From: Crossiella cryophila
GTDB taxonomy: Bacteria > Actinomycetota > Actinomycetes > Mycobacteriales > Pseudonocardiaceae
Assembly (NCBI RefSeq): GCF_014204915.1
Contig: NZ_JACHMH010000001.1
Span: 4,489,501-4,553,500 of the forward strand
Length of the DNA: 64,000 bases
Direction: 5' to 3'
Of the stretch, positions 26,466 to 34,740 are shown piece by piece. The stretch's first letter is position 1. Each line of letters opens with the position of its first letter. Position numbers and translations under genes: made by a program. Below the pieces are notes generated by a model that was not told the origin of the DNA, searched no databases, and was given only the letters and a program-made list of their open reading frames with translations.

Positions 26466-27674
26466 TCACCTGGCCAGTTCGGCCACCATCGCCGTCACCC
26501 TGGCCACCTCCTCGCCGGTGTTGTAGTAGTGCGGCGACAGGCGCAACGCCCACTCGACCTCCTTGTCCCGGAAGTCGAACTGGGCGAACTCGCGGAAGCT
26601 CAGCGCCGAGTTCACCCCGCGCAGGTCCATGGCGGCCTTGAACGGCTCCGGCTCCCAGCCCGCCAGGGTGAAGGTGACCATCGCGGACAGCCGCGGCCCG
26701 CGATCCAGCACCCGCACCCCAGGCAGCCCGGCCAGCCGGTCCCGCAGGTCCGCGCCGAGCGCGGGGGAGTAGCGCTCGACCTCGGCCATGCCCACCCGCA
26801 GCGCGTACCTGGCGGCGGCCGCGCAGCCCAGCAGGGTGGCGTACGGGAACTCCCACTCCTCGAACCGCGCCGCCGAGTCCACCGGCTCGTACCGGCCCGG
26901 CTCGGTCCATCGGGCGCCGTACATGTCGATGAACAGCGGCTCGTAGCCCGCGCGCAGCACCCGGTCGGAGACGTAGAGGAACCCGGAGCCGCGCGGCCCG
27001 CGCAGGTACTTGCGGCAGGTCGAGGACAGCAGGTCGCAGCCGATCTCCTCGACGTCGATCTCGAACTGGCCGATCGTCTGGCAGGCGTCCACCAGGTACA
27101 ACAACCCCAGCTCCCGGCAATGCCGCCCGATCTCCGCGATCGGCTGCACCAGACCCGAGTTGGTCGGCACGTGCGTCACCGCCACCAGGCGCGGCCGCCG
27201 GGTGCGCATCAGCTCCACCATCGCCGCCACGTCCACACCGGTGCCGTCGGCGTGGTCGGGGGCGTGCACCACCTCGACGCCGAAGCGCTTGCGCAGGGCC
27301 AGGAACGCGATCTGGTTGGAGACGAAGTCGTTGCGGGTGGTCAGGATGACCTCGCCGCGCTCGAACGGGATCGCGGACAGCGCCTTGGTGTAGGCGTGGG
27401 TAGCGCTACCGGCGAACGCGATGTTCTCCGGGCGGCAGTTGATCAGCTCGGCGAGCGCGGCGTGGAAGTCCCTGACCTGCCCGGCCCGCGCCGCCGACGC
27501 CTCGTAGCCACCGATCAGCGATTCCAGTTCCAGGTGCTCCCGCATGGCCGCCAGGACCGGCCGGGCGAGCAGTCCGCAGCCCGCGTTGTTGAAGTGGATC
27601 ACGGACTCGCAGCCGGGGGTGTCCGCGCGTAGCGCTGCCAGATCCAGCGCGATAGCGCTATCGTTACCTCTCAT
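26466..27674 (-). CDS. Class V aminotransferase-like PLP enzyme (cysteine desulfurase/isopenicillin epimerase-like)
   Basis: A 402-residue class V PLP enzyme: FNNAGCGLLARPVL at the N-terminus, AFAGSATHAYTKAL, the cofactor-binding YLVDACQTIGQFEIDVEEIGCDLLSSTCRKYLRGPRGSGFLYV with Lys in SSTCRKYL as the Schiff-base lysine. Members act as desulfurases, epimerases or lyases; substrate unknown. The longer open frame up to 28001 is spurious because it runs over the divergent regulator. The ATG at 27674 overlaps the ATG of that regulator on the other strand (CATG), so at least one transcript should be leaderless or one start is further in. Likely controlled by the divergent MocR protein. Confidence 0.88.
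   Translation of the reverse strand: MRGNDSAIALDLAALRADTPGCESVIHFNNAGCGLLARPVLAAMREHLELESLIGGYEASAARAGQVRDFHAALAELINCRPENIAFAGSATHAYTKALSAIPFERGEVILTTRNDFVSNQIAFLALRKRFGVEVVHAPDHADGTGVDVAAMVELMRTRRPRLVAVTHVPTNSGLVQPIAEIGRHCRELGLLYLVDACQTIGQFEIDVEEIGCDLLSSTCRKYLRGPRGSGFLYVSDRVLRAGYEPLFIDMYGARWTEPGRYEPVDSAARFEEWEFPYATLLGCAAAARYALRVGMAEVERYSPALGADLRDRLAGLPGVRVLDRGPRLSAMVTFTLAGWEPEPFKAAMDLRGVNSALSFREFAQFDFRDKEVEWALRLSPHYYNTGEEVARVTAMVAELAR
27399..27410. promoter_or_regulatory. GGTAGCGCTACC palindrome inside the aminotransferase gene
   Basis: A perfect 12-bp palindrome sharing the core TAGCGCTA with sites at 27650-27663 and 27814-27823. It may be an auxiliary operator for the MocR regulator. Lying within coding sequence, it could also be chance. 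Confidence 0.3.
27650..27663. promoter_or_regulatory. CGATAGCGCTATCG operator candidate for the MocR regulator
   Basis: A perfect 14-bp palindrome centred about 17 bases before the regulator ATG at 27673, where it would cover the promoter of the regulator and the first codons of the aminotransferase gene. GntR/MocR proteins bind this kind of dyad in divergent promoters. Confidence 0.6.
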
Positions 27675-29058
27675 GTCCGAGAGTAGCACCGTTGACTGGC
27701 TGGCGGACCGGTTGCGGATCGAGATCGCCGGTCTCGCGCCAGGGGATCGCCTGCCCACCAGCCGGGAGCTGGTGCGGCGGCTCGGGGTCAGCCCGGTGAG
27801 TGTGAGCCGTGCGGTAGCGCTACTGGCCGCCGAGGGCGCGGTGGTCACCCGGCCGGGCACCGGCACCTTCGTCGCACCCCGCCGCGCCGCCCCGGTGCGC
27901 GGTGACACCTCCTGGCAGACCGTGGTGCTGCCCAGCCGCCCCGCCGACCCGCTCACCGCCACCGACCTGCTCAGCGCACCCCCGGACGGCACCATCACCA
28001 TGGCGGGCGGCTACCTGCACCCGTCCCTGCAACCCACCCGCGCCCTCTCCGCCGCGCTCACCCGCGCCGCCCGCCGCCCCGACGCCTGGGACCGCGCCCC
28101 GTCCAGTGGTCTCGCCCCACTGCGCACCCTGTTCGCCCGGATGGCGGGCGGCGACCTCGGCCCGGAGGACGTGCTGATCACCGGCGGCGGCCAGGGCGCC
28201 CTGGCGATGGCCTTCCGCGCGCTGGCCGTCCCGTTCAGCCCGGTGCTGGTGGAATCCCCGACCTACCAGGGCGCCCTCGCCGCCGCCCGCGCCGCCGGAC
28301 TCACCCCGGTCCCGGTGCCACTGGACGCCGACGGCATCCGTCCCGACCTCCTGGCCGAGGCCCTGCGCACCACCGGCGCCCGGCTGATCTACCTCCAGCC
28401 CGGCTGCCACAACCCCACCGGCGCCGTGCTCTCGCCCGAACGCCGCCGCCAGGTCATGGAACTGGCCCGCGCGTCCAGGGCCTTCGTCATCGAGGACGAC
28501 TACGCCCGGCACCTCGGCCACGGCACGCCACCCCCGCCGCCACTGGTCGCCGACGACCCGGACGGCACCGTGGTCTACCTGACCTCGCTGACCAAACCCA
28601 CCGCGCCCAGCCTGCGGGTCGGCGCGCTGATCGCCCGCGGCCCGGCCCTGGCCAGGCTGCGTGCCACCCGCCTGGTGGACGACTTCTTCCTGGCCCGCCC
28701 ACTCCAGGAAGCCGCACTGGACCTGCTCAGCAACCCCGCCTGGGACCGGCACCGCCGCACACTGGCCGCCGCGCTCAAGGACCGCTGCGCCACCCTGGCC
28801 ACCGCACTCGCCCGCGAAACTCCACAGTGGACAGTGCGGGCCCCGGTCAGCGGCCTGCACCTGTGGCTGCGCCTGGACACCGAGGAGACCGGCATCGTGC
28901 GCGCCGCCCGCGCCCAGGGCGTCACCGTGGTCTCCGGCCGCGGCCACTTCCCGGCCGAACCCCCGGCCCCGCACCTGCGACTGAGTTTCGCCGCAGCGGC
29001 CGACCTGGCCGAACTCACCGAGGCCGCCCGCGTATTGGGCAGGGTCGCGCAAGACTGA
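27673..29058 (+). CDS. MocR/PdxR-type regulator (GntR HTH fused to aminotransferase fold)
   Basis: A 461-residue regulator. Residues 1-75 are a GntR winged helix (VDWLADRLRIEIAGLAPGDRLPTSRELVRRLGVSPVSVSRAVALLAAEGAVVTRPGTGTFV). Residues about 110-455 are a class I/II aminotransferase-like domain with ITGGGQGALAMAFRAL, LQPGCHNPTG, FVIEDDYARHL and the PLP-lysine segment VYLTSLTKPTAPSLRVG. MocR proteins sense PLP or amino-donor ligands and control a neighbouring PLP enzyme. Here that is the divergent class V gene. The terminator at 29055-29090 starts inside its stop region. Confidence 0.93.
   Translation: MSESSTVDWLADRLRIEIAGLAPGDRLPTSRELVRRLGVSPVSVSRAVALLAAEGAVVTRPGTGTFVAPRRAAPVRGDTSWQTVVLPSRPADPLTATDLLSAPPDGTITMAGGYLHPSLQPTRALSAALTRAARRPDAWDRAPSSGLAPLRTLFARMAGGDLGPEDVLITGGGQGALAMAFRALAVPFSPVLVESPTYQGALAAARAAGLTPVPVPLDADGIRPDLLAEALRTTGARLIYLQPGCHNPTGAVLSPERRRQVMELARASRAFVIEDDYARHLGHGTPPPPPLVADDPDGTVVYLTSLTKPTAPSLRVGALIARGPALARLRATRLVDDFFLARPLQEAALDLLSNPAWDRHRRTLAAALKDRCATLATALARETPQWTVRAPVSGLHLWLRLDTEETGIVRAARAQGVTVVSGRGHFPAEPPAPHLRLSFAAAADLAELTEAARVLGRVAQD
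27814..27823. promoter_or_regulatory. GTAGCGCTAC palindrome inside the MocR gene
   Basis: A perfect 10-bp palindrome with the same core as 27399-27410 and 27650-27663, about 140 bases into the regulator gene. Third member of a possible operator set. Confidence 0.3.
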
Positions 29059-29090
29059 CGGCCCCCGGAACAGGAACCGGGGGCCGTCAG
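29055..29090. terminator. Bidirectional terminator
   Basis: CTGACGGCCCCCGG - 8 bases - CCGGGGGCCGTCAG is a perfect 14-bp stem between the convergent MocR and secreted hydrolase genes; it begins within the MocR stop codon (TGA 29056-29058). Confidence 0.85.
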
Positions 29091-29103
29091 GGAAAAGCGC
29101 GAC

Positions 29104-30843
29104 TCAGTCGGAGAAGGTCAGGTCCGCCACCGCGATCGCGCCCTTGGGCGTCTTGTTGAACGCCAGGTACACACTGTCCACACGGGACAGATCAACCCCG
29201 GTGAACGCGCTCAGCGGCACCCGCACCTGGTGGAACAGGAAGTGCGGGATGACATCCGCGCTGCCCGGCGGCACGTGCGGGTAGTCCAGGTGCTTGCCGA
29301 ACTGCGACACCGGAACCGTGGCCTTGCCGCCCGCCCGGTCGGTCACCACGACCTGGAGGTCCTGGGCGACGCCAGCCGGGTTGGCCGGGTCGGTGAAGTC
29401 CACCGCGGCCCGGAACCGCACCGCCGCGAACTTGCGGATGTCCTGGTGCGCCAACGGGATCGTGTTGCTCAGGGTGTCCGAGATGTGACCCCACACCAGC
29501 CGTTGCGCGGCCACACCCAGGGTGCCGTACCCGCGATGCGGCTCACGTTGCCTGCTGGACTGCTTGGTGTTGAGACAGGAAGCGTCCGCTGTGGACGGTG
29601 TGCCACCGCACAGCTTCGTGGTCAGCGTGCCGCCCAGCGTCACCTGCCCGCCGAGCTGGTTCACCTGGTGCGAATCCGCGGCGGCGAACCGGTTCACGTC
29701 CAGCCGCCGGTTGTTCACACTCGGCGAGTGGTAGCTCACCAGCACCGTCGCCGCGATCGAGGCGGGAGTGCCGATCTCGCCGCGCCACAGCGGCGCGAAC
29801 GCGGTCTCGCCACCGAGGTAGTGCCGGAAGAAGCTGCCGAGGTAGCCGTTGCCCGCGTCCCGCTGCTTCTCCTCCGAGAGCCGGGTGGACTGCGAGGGGT
29901 GGCACTGCGAGGAGGTGTTGGAGGAACGCCAGTCGTCCCAGGCCCCGGCCAGCCCGCTGCTCGGCGTCCAGTTGGTGTTGAAGTAGTTGTGGTTGGCGCC
30001 GATCACGGTGAAGATCGAGTGCACCCCGATGTCATTGGCATCGGTGTAGCGGGCGTCGTCGTAGTAGTGCACGCCCTGCAGGTCGGACAGGTCGCCGTCA
30101 CAGGTCGGGATCAGCGTGCCCACCGGCAGGTTCAGCGGGATCCGCCGGTGGAAGTCGGTCGGGGCCAGCGGCAGGATCGCCTTGATCGCGTACGGCGTCG
30201 GCCGCTGCGAGTTCAGTTCCACCGCGCGCACGATGCCCTCACCGCCGCGCGAGTGCCCCATCAACCCGACCTTGCCGAAGTCGAAGGAGCGCACCGACTC
30301 CTGGGAGATCGGCGCACCGGCCTGCTCCCGCCAGTCCCGCCACAGGTCCAGGTGCTTGAGGGTCAGGTGCCCCCGCGCGACCATGCCGTACTGCGCGTCG
30401 GAGTTGTCCACCGCGTTGATCCCGTTGGCGCTGATGGAGATCACCGCGTAGCCGTGGCTGGCCAGCGAGCGGGCCGCGTAGGCGTAGCCGAGGTGGCTGG
30501 GGATCGGCAGCCTGCCGTCCGTGCACGGCCAGGCCAGCGAGGGGTTGCCGCCGGTGGGCGCGGACATGCAGGTCGAGTGCCGTCCGTGCAGGAACACCAC
30601 CAACGGATAGGGACCCTTGGTGGCGTCCTTCGGGTAGTAGACCTGCCCGGCCAGTTCCACCGGTTTGGCGAACCCGGGCGGGGTGTAGGCGGTGTCGCCC
30701 AGGTTGTAGGGCGCCTCGCTCACCTCGTGCGAGCCGTTCACCAGTGGATCCGGCACCTCGGCCGGCGCGGCCTGGGCGGTGCCGGTGACCAGCATCGTGG
30801 CGGCCAGCGGGGCGAGCAGGGCCGCGGCGAGCAGACGCCTCAT
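29104..30843 (-). CDS. Secreted alpha/beta hydrolase
   Basis: A 579-residue protein with a signal peptide (MRRLLAAALLAPLAATMLVTG, cleavage after AQA at about 26). The hydrolase core follows: LVVFLHGRHS oxyanion loop at about 81-90, nucleophile Ser198 in GLMGHSRGGEG, and a His candidate in ANHNYF. The C-terminal 180 residues form a second beta-rich domain with VRFRAAVDFTDPANP and VRVPLSAFTGVDLSRVDSVYLAF, like a carbohydrate-binding jelly roll. Lipase, PAF-acetylhydrolase-like or esterase activity is possible. Co-transcribed with the upstream 30840 gene by ATGA overlap. Confidence 0.85.
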   Translation of the reverse strand: MRRLLAAALLAPLAATMLVTGTAQAAPAEVPDPLVNGSHEVSEAPYNLGDTAYTPPGFAKPVELAGQVYYPKDATKGPYPLVVFLHGRHSTCMSAPTGGNPSLAWPCTDGRLPIPSHLGYAYAARSLASHGYAVISISANGINAVDNSDAQYGMVARGHLTLKHLDLWRDWREQAGAPISQESVRSFDFGKVGLMGHSRGGEGIVRAVELNSQRPTPYAIKAILPLAPTDFHRRIPLNLPVGTLIPTCDGDLSDLQGVHYYDDARYTDANDIGVHSIFTVIGANHNYFNTNWTPSSGLAGAWDDWRSSNTSSQCHPSQSTRLSEEKQRDAGNGYLGSFFRHYLGGETAFAPLWRGEIGTPASIAATVLVSYHSPSVNNRRLDVNRFAAADSHQVNQLGGQVTLGGTLTTKLCGGTPSTADASCLNTKQSSRQREPHRGYGTLGVAAQRLVWGHISDTLSNTIPLAHQDIRKFAAVRFRAAVDFTDPANPAGVAQDLQVVVTDRAGGKATVPVSQFGKHLDYPHVPPGSADVIPHFLFHQVRVPLSAFTGVDLSRVDSVYLAFNKTPKGAIAVADLTFSD

Positions 30844-31367
30844 CGCGGGCCTCCCAGGGTCAGCGTGCCGACGGTGACCGGCGCTTCGTGGCCGTACTGG
30901 TAGGACACCGTGGCGCCCTGGGTGAGCTGGACATCGGCGGGCAGCGCGACCTTGGCCGCGTCCAGGTTCTCCGCCAGCAGACCGCGGCCGAGCGGCTTGC
31001 CGTCCAGCAGCACCAGGTAGTCCAGCGCGCCGACCTGGAAGGATCCGGACACGGTCAGTCGCCGCACCGGCTTGGCCCGCTCGCTCACCGCGACCTCGTC
31101 GACGAGGAGGCCCTTGCCGTGCGCCAGCACCTTGCCGGCGGGCGCGGTCTGCACCGAGGCCGCGACCGGGGCTTCCGGAGCGGGCGGCAACGGGTCGCCC
31201 GCTCCGGCGCCCGGTGCCACCGGCGCGTGCGGGACGGGCTGGGCCGCCCCGGTCTCATCCGCGGACGGTGACTGTGCGTACAACGTGGTCACCGTCACAA
31301 TCGAGGCGGCGAATGCCGCCAACACCGCCACCCGGGTGAACCAGGTGGTTCGAGTTCTTCTGGGCAA
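30840..31367 (-). CDS. Membrane-anchored or secreted hypothetical protein
   Basis: A 175-residue protein with a basic N-terminus and one hydrophobic helix (VAVLAAFAASIVTVTTLYA) acting as signal anchor or signal peptide, a Pro/Ala-rich linker (35-80) and a compact beta-rich domain (VRRLTVSGSFQVGALDYLVLLDGKPLGRGLL...VSYQYGHEAPVTVGTLTLGG). I recognise no family. The overlapping downstream hydrolase suggests an exported pair. Confidence 0.75.
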   Translation of the reverse strand: MPRRTRTTWFTRVAVLAAFAASIVTVTTLYAQSPSADETGAAQPVPHAPVAPGAGAGDPLPPAPEAPVAASVQTAPAGKVLAHGKGLLVDEVAVSERAKPVRRLTVSGSFQVGALDYLVLLDGKPLGRGLLAENLDAAKVALPADVQLTQGATVSYQYGHEAPVTVGTLTLGGPR

Positions 31368-31643
31368 AAGAGGTCTCCCGCCGGTACTGGGACGCTTATC
31401 CGGTGGCTCAGGGGAGCCGGGATCTCACGGACCGTACGAAACGGGCAAACTCCCTGGTAGGGGCCGATTTGCTGGAGTCGACCCGACCGAAGGCGGTTCT
31501 TGTTCGAGATTTCAGTTCGACTTGACATGTGAACCGCGAAAGCGACCACCACGTTGGTAGAGTGCGCACCTACTTTCCGTGATTTCAATTTTCTCCGGCC
31601 CGGGGTGCTTCCGTTCCAGCGAGTTTGGCTCCACCGTTGTCAT

Positions 31644-32192
31644 ATGCGGGGAGGTAACTCTGGGGTCAGCACGCTTGTCCGGCCCCCGTGGCCGGCGGGT
31701 CCGGGCTGGATACCCGTCTGGCCGGCGTACGCGGCCGCGATCTGGGTGGTCACCTATGTGGTGTGGGTGTTCCTGGACATCGCCGGTCATGTGCTCAGCG
31801 GCGACTACATCGCCGAACCCATGCTGGCCGCGGTGCTGGCCGACTCGGTGCTGCGCGCGATCTCCGGCATCCTGATCCTGGCCACCGTCCGGTCCTGGCG
31901 CTACACCATGCCGGACGGGCTGATGTTGCTGCTGGCCTGGGCCGCGGCCGGGGGCAGCCTGGCCTTCCCGCTGTACAAGACCGCCCGGTTCGCGCTGGCC
32001 GCCAACCACCTGGCCGAGCCGTGGCCCGCGCCCTACTTCACCGTGGCCCTGCTGGGGCTCTCCGCTGGCGCCGCGCTATTCGTGACCGCCGCGGTCTCGT
32101 TTCTCAATCGCAGCAACGCGCCGCGCCGGTGGGCGATCCTGGGACTGTTCCTCGGATTCTTCGTCATGTATCTGCCGGTGTCGCATTGGTGA
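31644..32192 (+). CDS. Polytopic membrane protein, unknown function
   Basis: A 182-residue protein with about five predicted membrane segments (AAAIWVVTYVVWVFL, VLADSVLRAISGILIL, GLMLLLAWAAAGGSL, VALLGLSAGAALFVTAAV, AILGLFLGFFVMYL). No family recognised. The start is uncertain: ATG at 31644, or an upstream GTG at 31554 that would add 30 polar residues. The 276-base gap before it (31368-31643) is less GC-rich than its surroundings and should hold the divergent promoters; a TAGAGT -10-like element lies at about 31557. Confidence 0.65.
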   Translation: MRGGNSGVSTLVRPPWPAGPGWIPVWPAYAAAIWVVTYVVWVFLDIAGHVLSGDYIAEPMLAAVLADSVLRAISGILILATVRSWRYTMPDGLMLLLAWAAAGGSLAFPLYKTARFALAANHLAEPWPAPYFTVALLGLSAGAALFVTAAVSFLNRSNAPRRWAILGLFLGFFVMYLPVSHW

Positions 32193-32209
32193 CATCGAAT
32201 TAGGTTGCC

Positions 32210-32836
32210 CTAACGCGGCTGCACGGCGGAGTGGAGCTGCTTGGCCAGGTCGGCCGCCCGCCCCCGGCACTGCTCGCCACGCACCGGATCGTTCTTGCCG
32301 GAGACGTGGAAAACGCTCAGCACCGCGTTCTCGTCCAGGATCTCCAGCCGGCAGCCGATCTTGCTGCTGTCGGGATCCAGCCAGCGGGCCGCCGCCCCGA
32401 TAGCCAGACCGCTCGCCTGCTCATCGCGCGGCGTGGCGTTGCGGTCGAAGTCGTCCTTGGCGCGCTTGCTCCCTGGCTGGGGCCCGGTGGCGTTCTCCGA
32501 GGACTCCCAGACCCGGATGTTGAGGTCCACCCAGGACTGGTCGCCGTTCGCGCCACGGAAGGTGCAGCTGCGATCGGGCGAGTTGCCCCCGGTCGAGTTC
32601 TCCTCGCGGGTACCGCGCGGCAGTCCGCGCACCGCCTCCTGGATCGCCACGCAGCCGGGCAGCCGCGCGAAGGTGTACTTCAGCGCGGCCGGGACCGGGG
32701 TGGCCGACGTGCTGACCGGGCCTGCCGTGGGCGTCGGCGTGCCGGTGGGGCTGACGCAGCCGCTGAGCAGCGCCGTCGCCGCGGCCACCAGGCCGAGGAC
32801 CGGCCGGGGCCAGGCGCGGTGGGAGTTGTGGCCCAT
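32210..32836 (-). CDS. DUF3558-type lipoprotein
   Basis: A 208-residue protein with a lipoprotein signal: hydrophobic core LGLVAAATALLSGC with Cys27 as the lipidation site, then a Thr/Pro-rich stalk. The mature part has the DUF3558 pattern: LPGCVAIQEAVRGLP, DRSCTFRGANGDQSWVDLNI and CRLEILDENAVLSVF, with conserved cysteines. DUF3558 lipoproteins are common in Pseudonocardiales and mycobacteria, often in several copies and near ESX-type genes, as here. It is the last gene of the leftward arm of the ESX-like island, 24 bases after the large WXG-like gene. Confidence 0.88.
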   Translation of the reverse strand: MGHNSHRAWPRPVLGLVAAATALLSGCVSPTGTPTPTAGPVSTSATPVPAALKYTFARLPGCVAIQEAVRGLPRGTREENSTGGNSPDRSCTFRGANGDQSWVDLNIRVWESSENATGPQPGSKRAKDDFDRNATPRDEQASGLAIGAAARWLDPDSSKIGCRLEILDENAVLSVFHVSGKNDPVRGEQCRGRAADLAKQLHSAVQPR

Positions 32837-32860
32837 GGCTCCTTCTCGGGTGGGTGCGGG

Positions 32861-33583
32861 TCAGCCCTCGATGGCCTGCGGCCAGGCCTTGCCGGGCAGC
32901 GCGGTGTCGGTCATCAGGCTCATGATGTCCCTGACCTTGGCCATCGCCGCGACGAACCGCTCGACGATGCCCACCATGTTGTTCAGCACGCCGGTGACGA
33001 GCTGGCCGATCGCGCCCGCGAGCTTGTCCACGGCGAACGGGATCTCGACCACCGTGGCCGCCTCGATCGCGACCGCGACCAGCTCACCAAGGAAGTTGGT
33101 GGCGATCTCGGCGAGTTTGGTCATGTACTGGACGTTGTGCGTGGCGATCTCCATCAGCCACTTGCTGACGCTGTCGGACTTGGCCGAGTAGGCCTTGATC
33201 GCCTCGTTCTGCGCCGTGACCTTGTCCTGGTACTTCGCCGCCGCCTTGCCCTCCCAGTGGTAGGCCAGGTCGGTCTTCTGGTGGGCGAGCCCGTTCACCG
33301 GACCCTGGACCTTCTCCACCCAGTTGAAGGACTGGACGATCAGCGACACCACGGGAGTGTGGTGCGCGAGCGCGGTCCGCACCAGCTGGCGCACCTTGGC
33401 CAGGTGTTCCCGGATCTCGTCCATCGCGGGCTTGATGAGCAGCATCGCCGGACCGAGCAGGAACCGCCAGTCGTTGATGTTGTCGACCGCCTCGTTGTAC
33501 TTCTTGCTGCAGTCGTTCACCTTGGTCTCAAGGCCGTGGAAGTGATTGTTGAACTCGTTGACCATGTCGGTGGAAACGGACAT
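32861..33583 (-). CDS. Long WXG100-superfamily (ESX-associated) protein
   Basis: A 240-residue, almost wholly helical protein. Residues 1-160 resemble the WXG/LXG four-helix-hairpin type, with the turn motif TDLAYHWEGKAAAKYQDKVTAQNEAIKAYSAKSDSV (WEG in place of WxG). The C-terminal 75 residues hold two long hydrophobic helices (LGELVAVAIEAATVVEIPFAVDKLAGAIGQLVTGVL) that could insert in a membrane. Probably a type VII-secreted partner or pore-like protein. Start ATG 33583 is preferred over a GTG at 33595 lying in the upstream stop region. Confidence 0.8.
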   Translation of the reverse strand: MSVSTDMVNEFNNHFHGLETKVNDCSKKYNEAVDNINDWRFLLGPAMLLIKPAMDEIREHLAKVRQLVRTALAHHTPVVSLIVQSFNWVEKVQGPVNGLAHQKTDLAYHWEGKAAAKYQDKVTAQNEAIKAYSAKSDSVSKWLMEIATHNVQYMTKLAEIATNFLGELVAVAIEAATVVEIPFAVDKLAGAIGQLVTGVLNNMVGIVERFVAAMAKVRDIMSLMTDTALPGKAWPQAIEG

Positions 33584-33598
33584 GTTGATCACCACACC

Positions 33599-33940
33599 CT
33601 AGGCCTTGTAGAACTTGCCGATGTCGATCTCGTTGACGCTCTCGGTGCGGTCGTACTCGTCGGCGATCCGCCGCAGTGCGACATCGATCTGGTTGAACTC
33701 GGTGACCGCGCCCTGGAGCACCTGCTCCATGAAGTCGCGGAACTCCGCGTACTGCCTGGCCTGGATCTGGGCGTTGGCGATCCCGGGGAAGATGGCGAGG
33801 TCGCCGACGAAGAACGAGGTCCAGCCCAGGTAGGTCTCCTTGACGGCTTGCACGATCGGCTGGGTCTTGTCCGCCTTCTGCTGCCAGAGCTTGGCCTCTG
33901 TCCGCAGGGATTCGGTGACCACCTTGTAGTTGTCGGTCAT
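33599..33940 (-). CDS. Small WXG100-like ESX protein
   Basis: A 113-residue helical protein (VVTESLRTEAKLWQQKADKTQPIVQAVKETYLG...IQARQYAEFRDFMEQVLQGAVTEFNQIDVALRRIADEYDRTE) with the size and helix-turn-helix hairpin of EspC/WXG100-type secreted proteins, ending in a YxxxD/E-like signal (YDRTE) often needed for ESX secretion. It lies 2 bases after the YbaB-like gene and 15 bases before the long WXG-like protein, so the two may form a heterodimer. Confidence 0.8.
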   Translation of the reverse strand: MTDNYKVVTESLRTEAKLWQQKADKTQPIVQAVKETYLGWTSFFVGDLAIFPGIANAQIQARQYAEFRDFMEQVLQGAVTEFNQIDVALRRIADEYDRTESVNEIDIGKFYKA

Positions 33941-33942
33941 CC

Positions 33943-34665
33943 TCAGTCCTCGTCCTTCAACACGTTGAACTCCGAGAAGTACTCGTCATCGGCCTGGCCG
34001 GAGCTGCCGCGCGGCTTCCGCTCCGGGGTCGGCCGGGCCTCGCCCGCCACGCCGAGGCCCGCCCGCACGAACAGCTGCCGCGCGTCCTCGCCCAGCACCT
34101 CCTCGGAGGAGTTGTCCAGGGCGTGCGGGTCGCCGTTGAGCGCCAGTGGGCCGCCGCCGCGCATGCGCAGCGTGAGGTAGCCCAGCGGGCTGCGGACGTC
34201 GTGGACCTCCGCAGGCGGGGCCTGCTGTCGGCGCCGGATCTCGTCGTACCGCTCGTTGATGGCGTCGAGCCGGGCCCGGGTCCTGGACAGGAACTCCTCC
34301 ACGGACAGCTCGGCCGGGTCCAGGAGGTCGGGATCCGGGGCCGGGGCAGGTGGCGGGGTCTTCGGACGGTGGGCCAGCTCCACGGCGAGCGCCCGCTGGA
34401 GCGCGGTCACATAGGTGTTGTAGAGCGCGGCGGGGAAGGCCTCCGGGCGGATGTGCTCGGTCCACCTAGGCCGGATCCGGACGTTGGTGACCTTCGCGGA
34501 CTTGTCGACCGTGACGATGACGAACCCGCTCGGGTCGCGGGCCTCGTAGGTCTCCGCCGGCTGCAGCTCCACACCACCCGGGTGGGTGAGTTCGGCGAGC
34601 CGGGCCCGCGTCCGCGGATCATCGGGCACGTTCAGGGTGGCCAGCTCGACCTCGTCAAGCGCCAT
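33943..34665 (-). CDS. YbaB/EbfC-like protein of the ESX-type arm
   Basis: A 240-residue protein whose middle (EARDPSGFVIVTVDKSAKVTNVRIRPRWTEHIRPEAFPAALYNTYVTALQRALAVEL, about 42-98) follows the strand-strand-helix plan of YbaB/EbfC nucleoid-associated proteins, the variant usually linked to WXG100 genes in actinomycetes. The C-terminal half is polar and helical. First gene of the leftward arm; ATG 34665 preferred over GTG 34677. Its role in ESX loci is not known. Confidence 0.75.
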   Translation of the reverse strand: MALDEVELATLNVPDDPRTRARLAELTHPGGVELQPAETYEARDPSGFVIVTVDKSAKVTNVRIRPRWTEHIRPEAFPAALYNTYVTALQRALAVELAHRPKTPPPAPAPDPDLLDPAELSVEEFLSRTRARLDAINERYDEIRRRQQAPPAEVHDVRSPLGYLTLRMRGGGPLALNGDPHALDNSSEEVLGEDARQLFVRAGLGVAGEARPTPERKPRGSSGQADDEYFSEFNVLKDED

Positions 34666-34740
34666 GACACCACCCACCGGACTCCTGGCTGCGCATCGGC
34701 CGACCCTAGCCGGACCGGGCGGAAGTCGCCGGATGTGGCG

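Noticed and set aside
27675-28001. N-terminal extension of the class V aminotransferase up to 28001
   Set aside because: The extension is Arg/Ser-rich, antisense to the MocR helix-turn-helix, and unlike the start of any class V enzyme; the ATG at 27674 fits the family.
32200-32214. IdeR/DtxR-like iron box (TTAGGTTGCCCTAAC)
   Set aside because: It lies between the 3' ends of two convergent genes and overlaps a stop codon, so it cannot act as a promoter operator there; the match is only a partial half-site pair.
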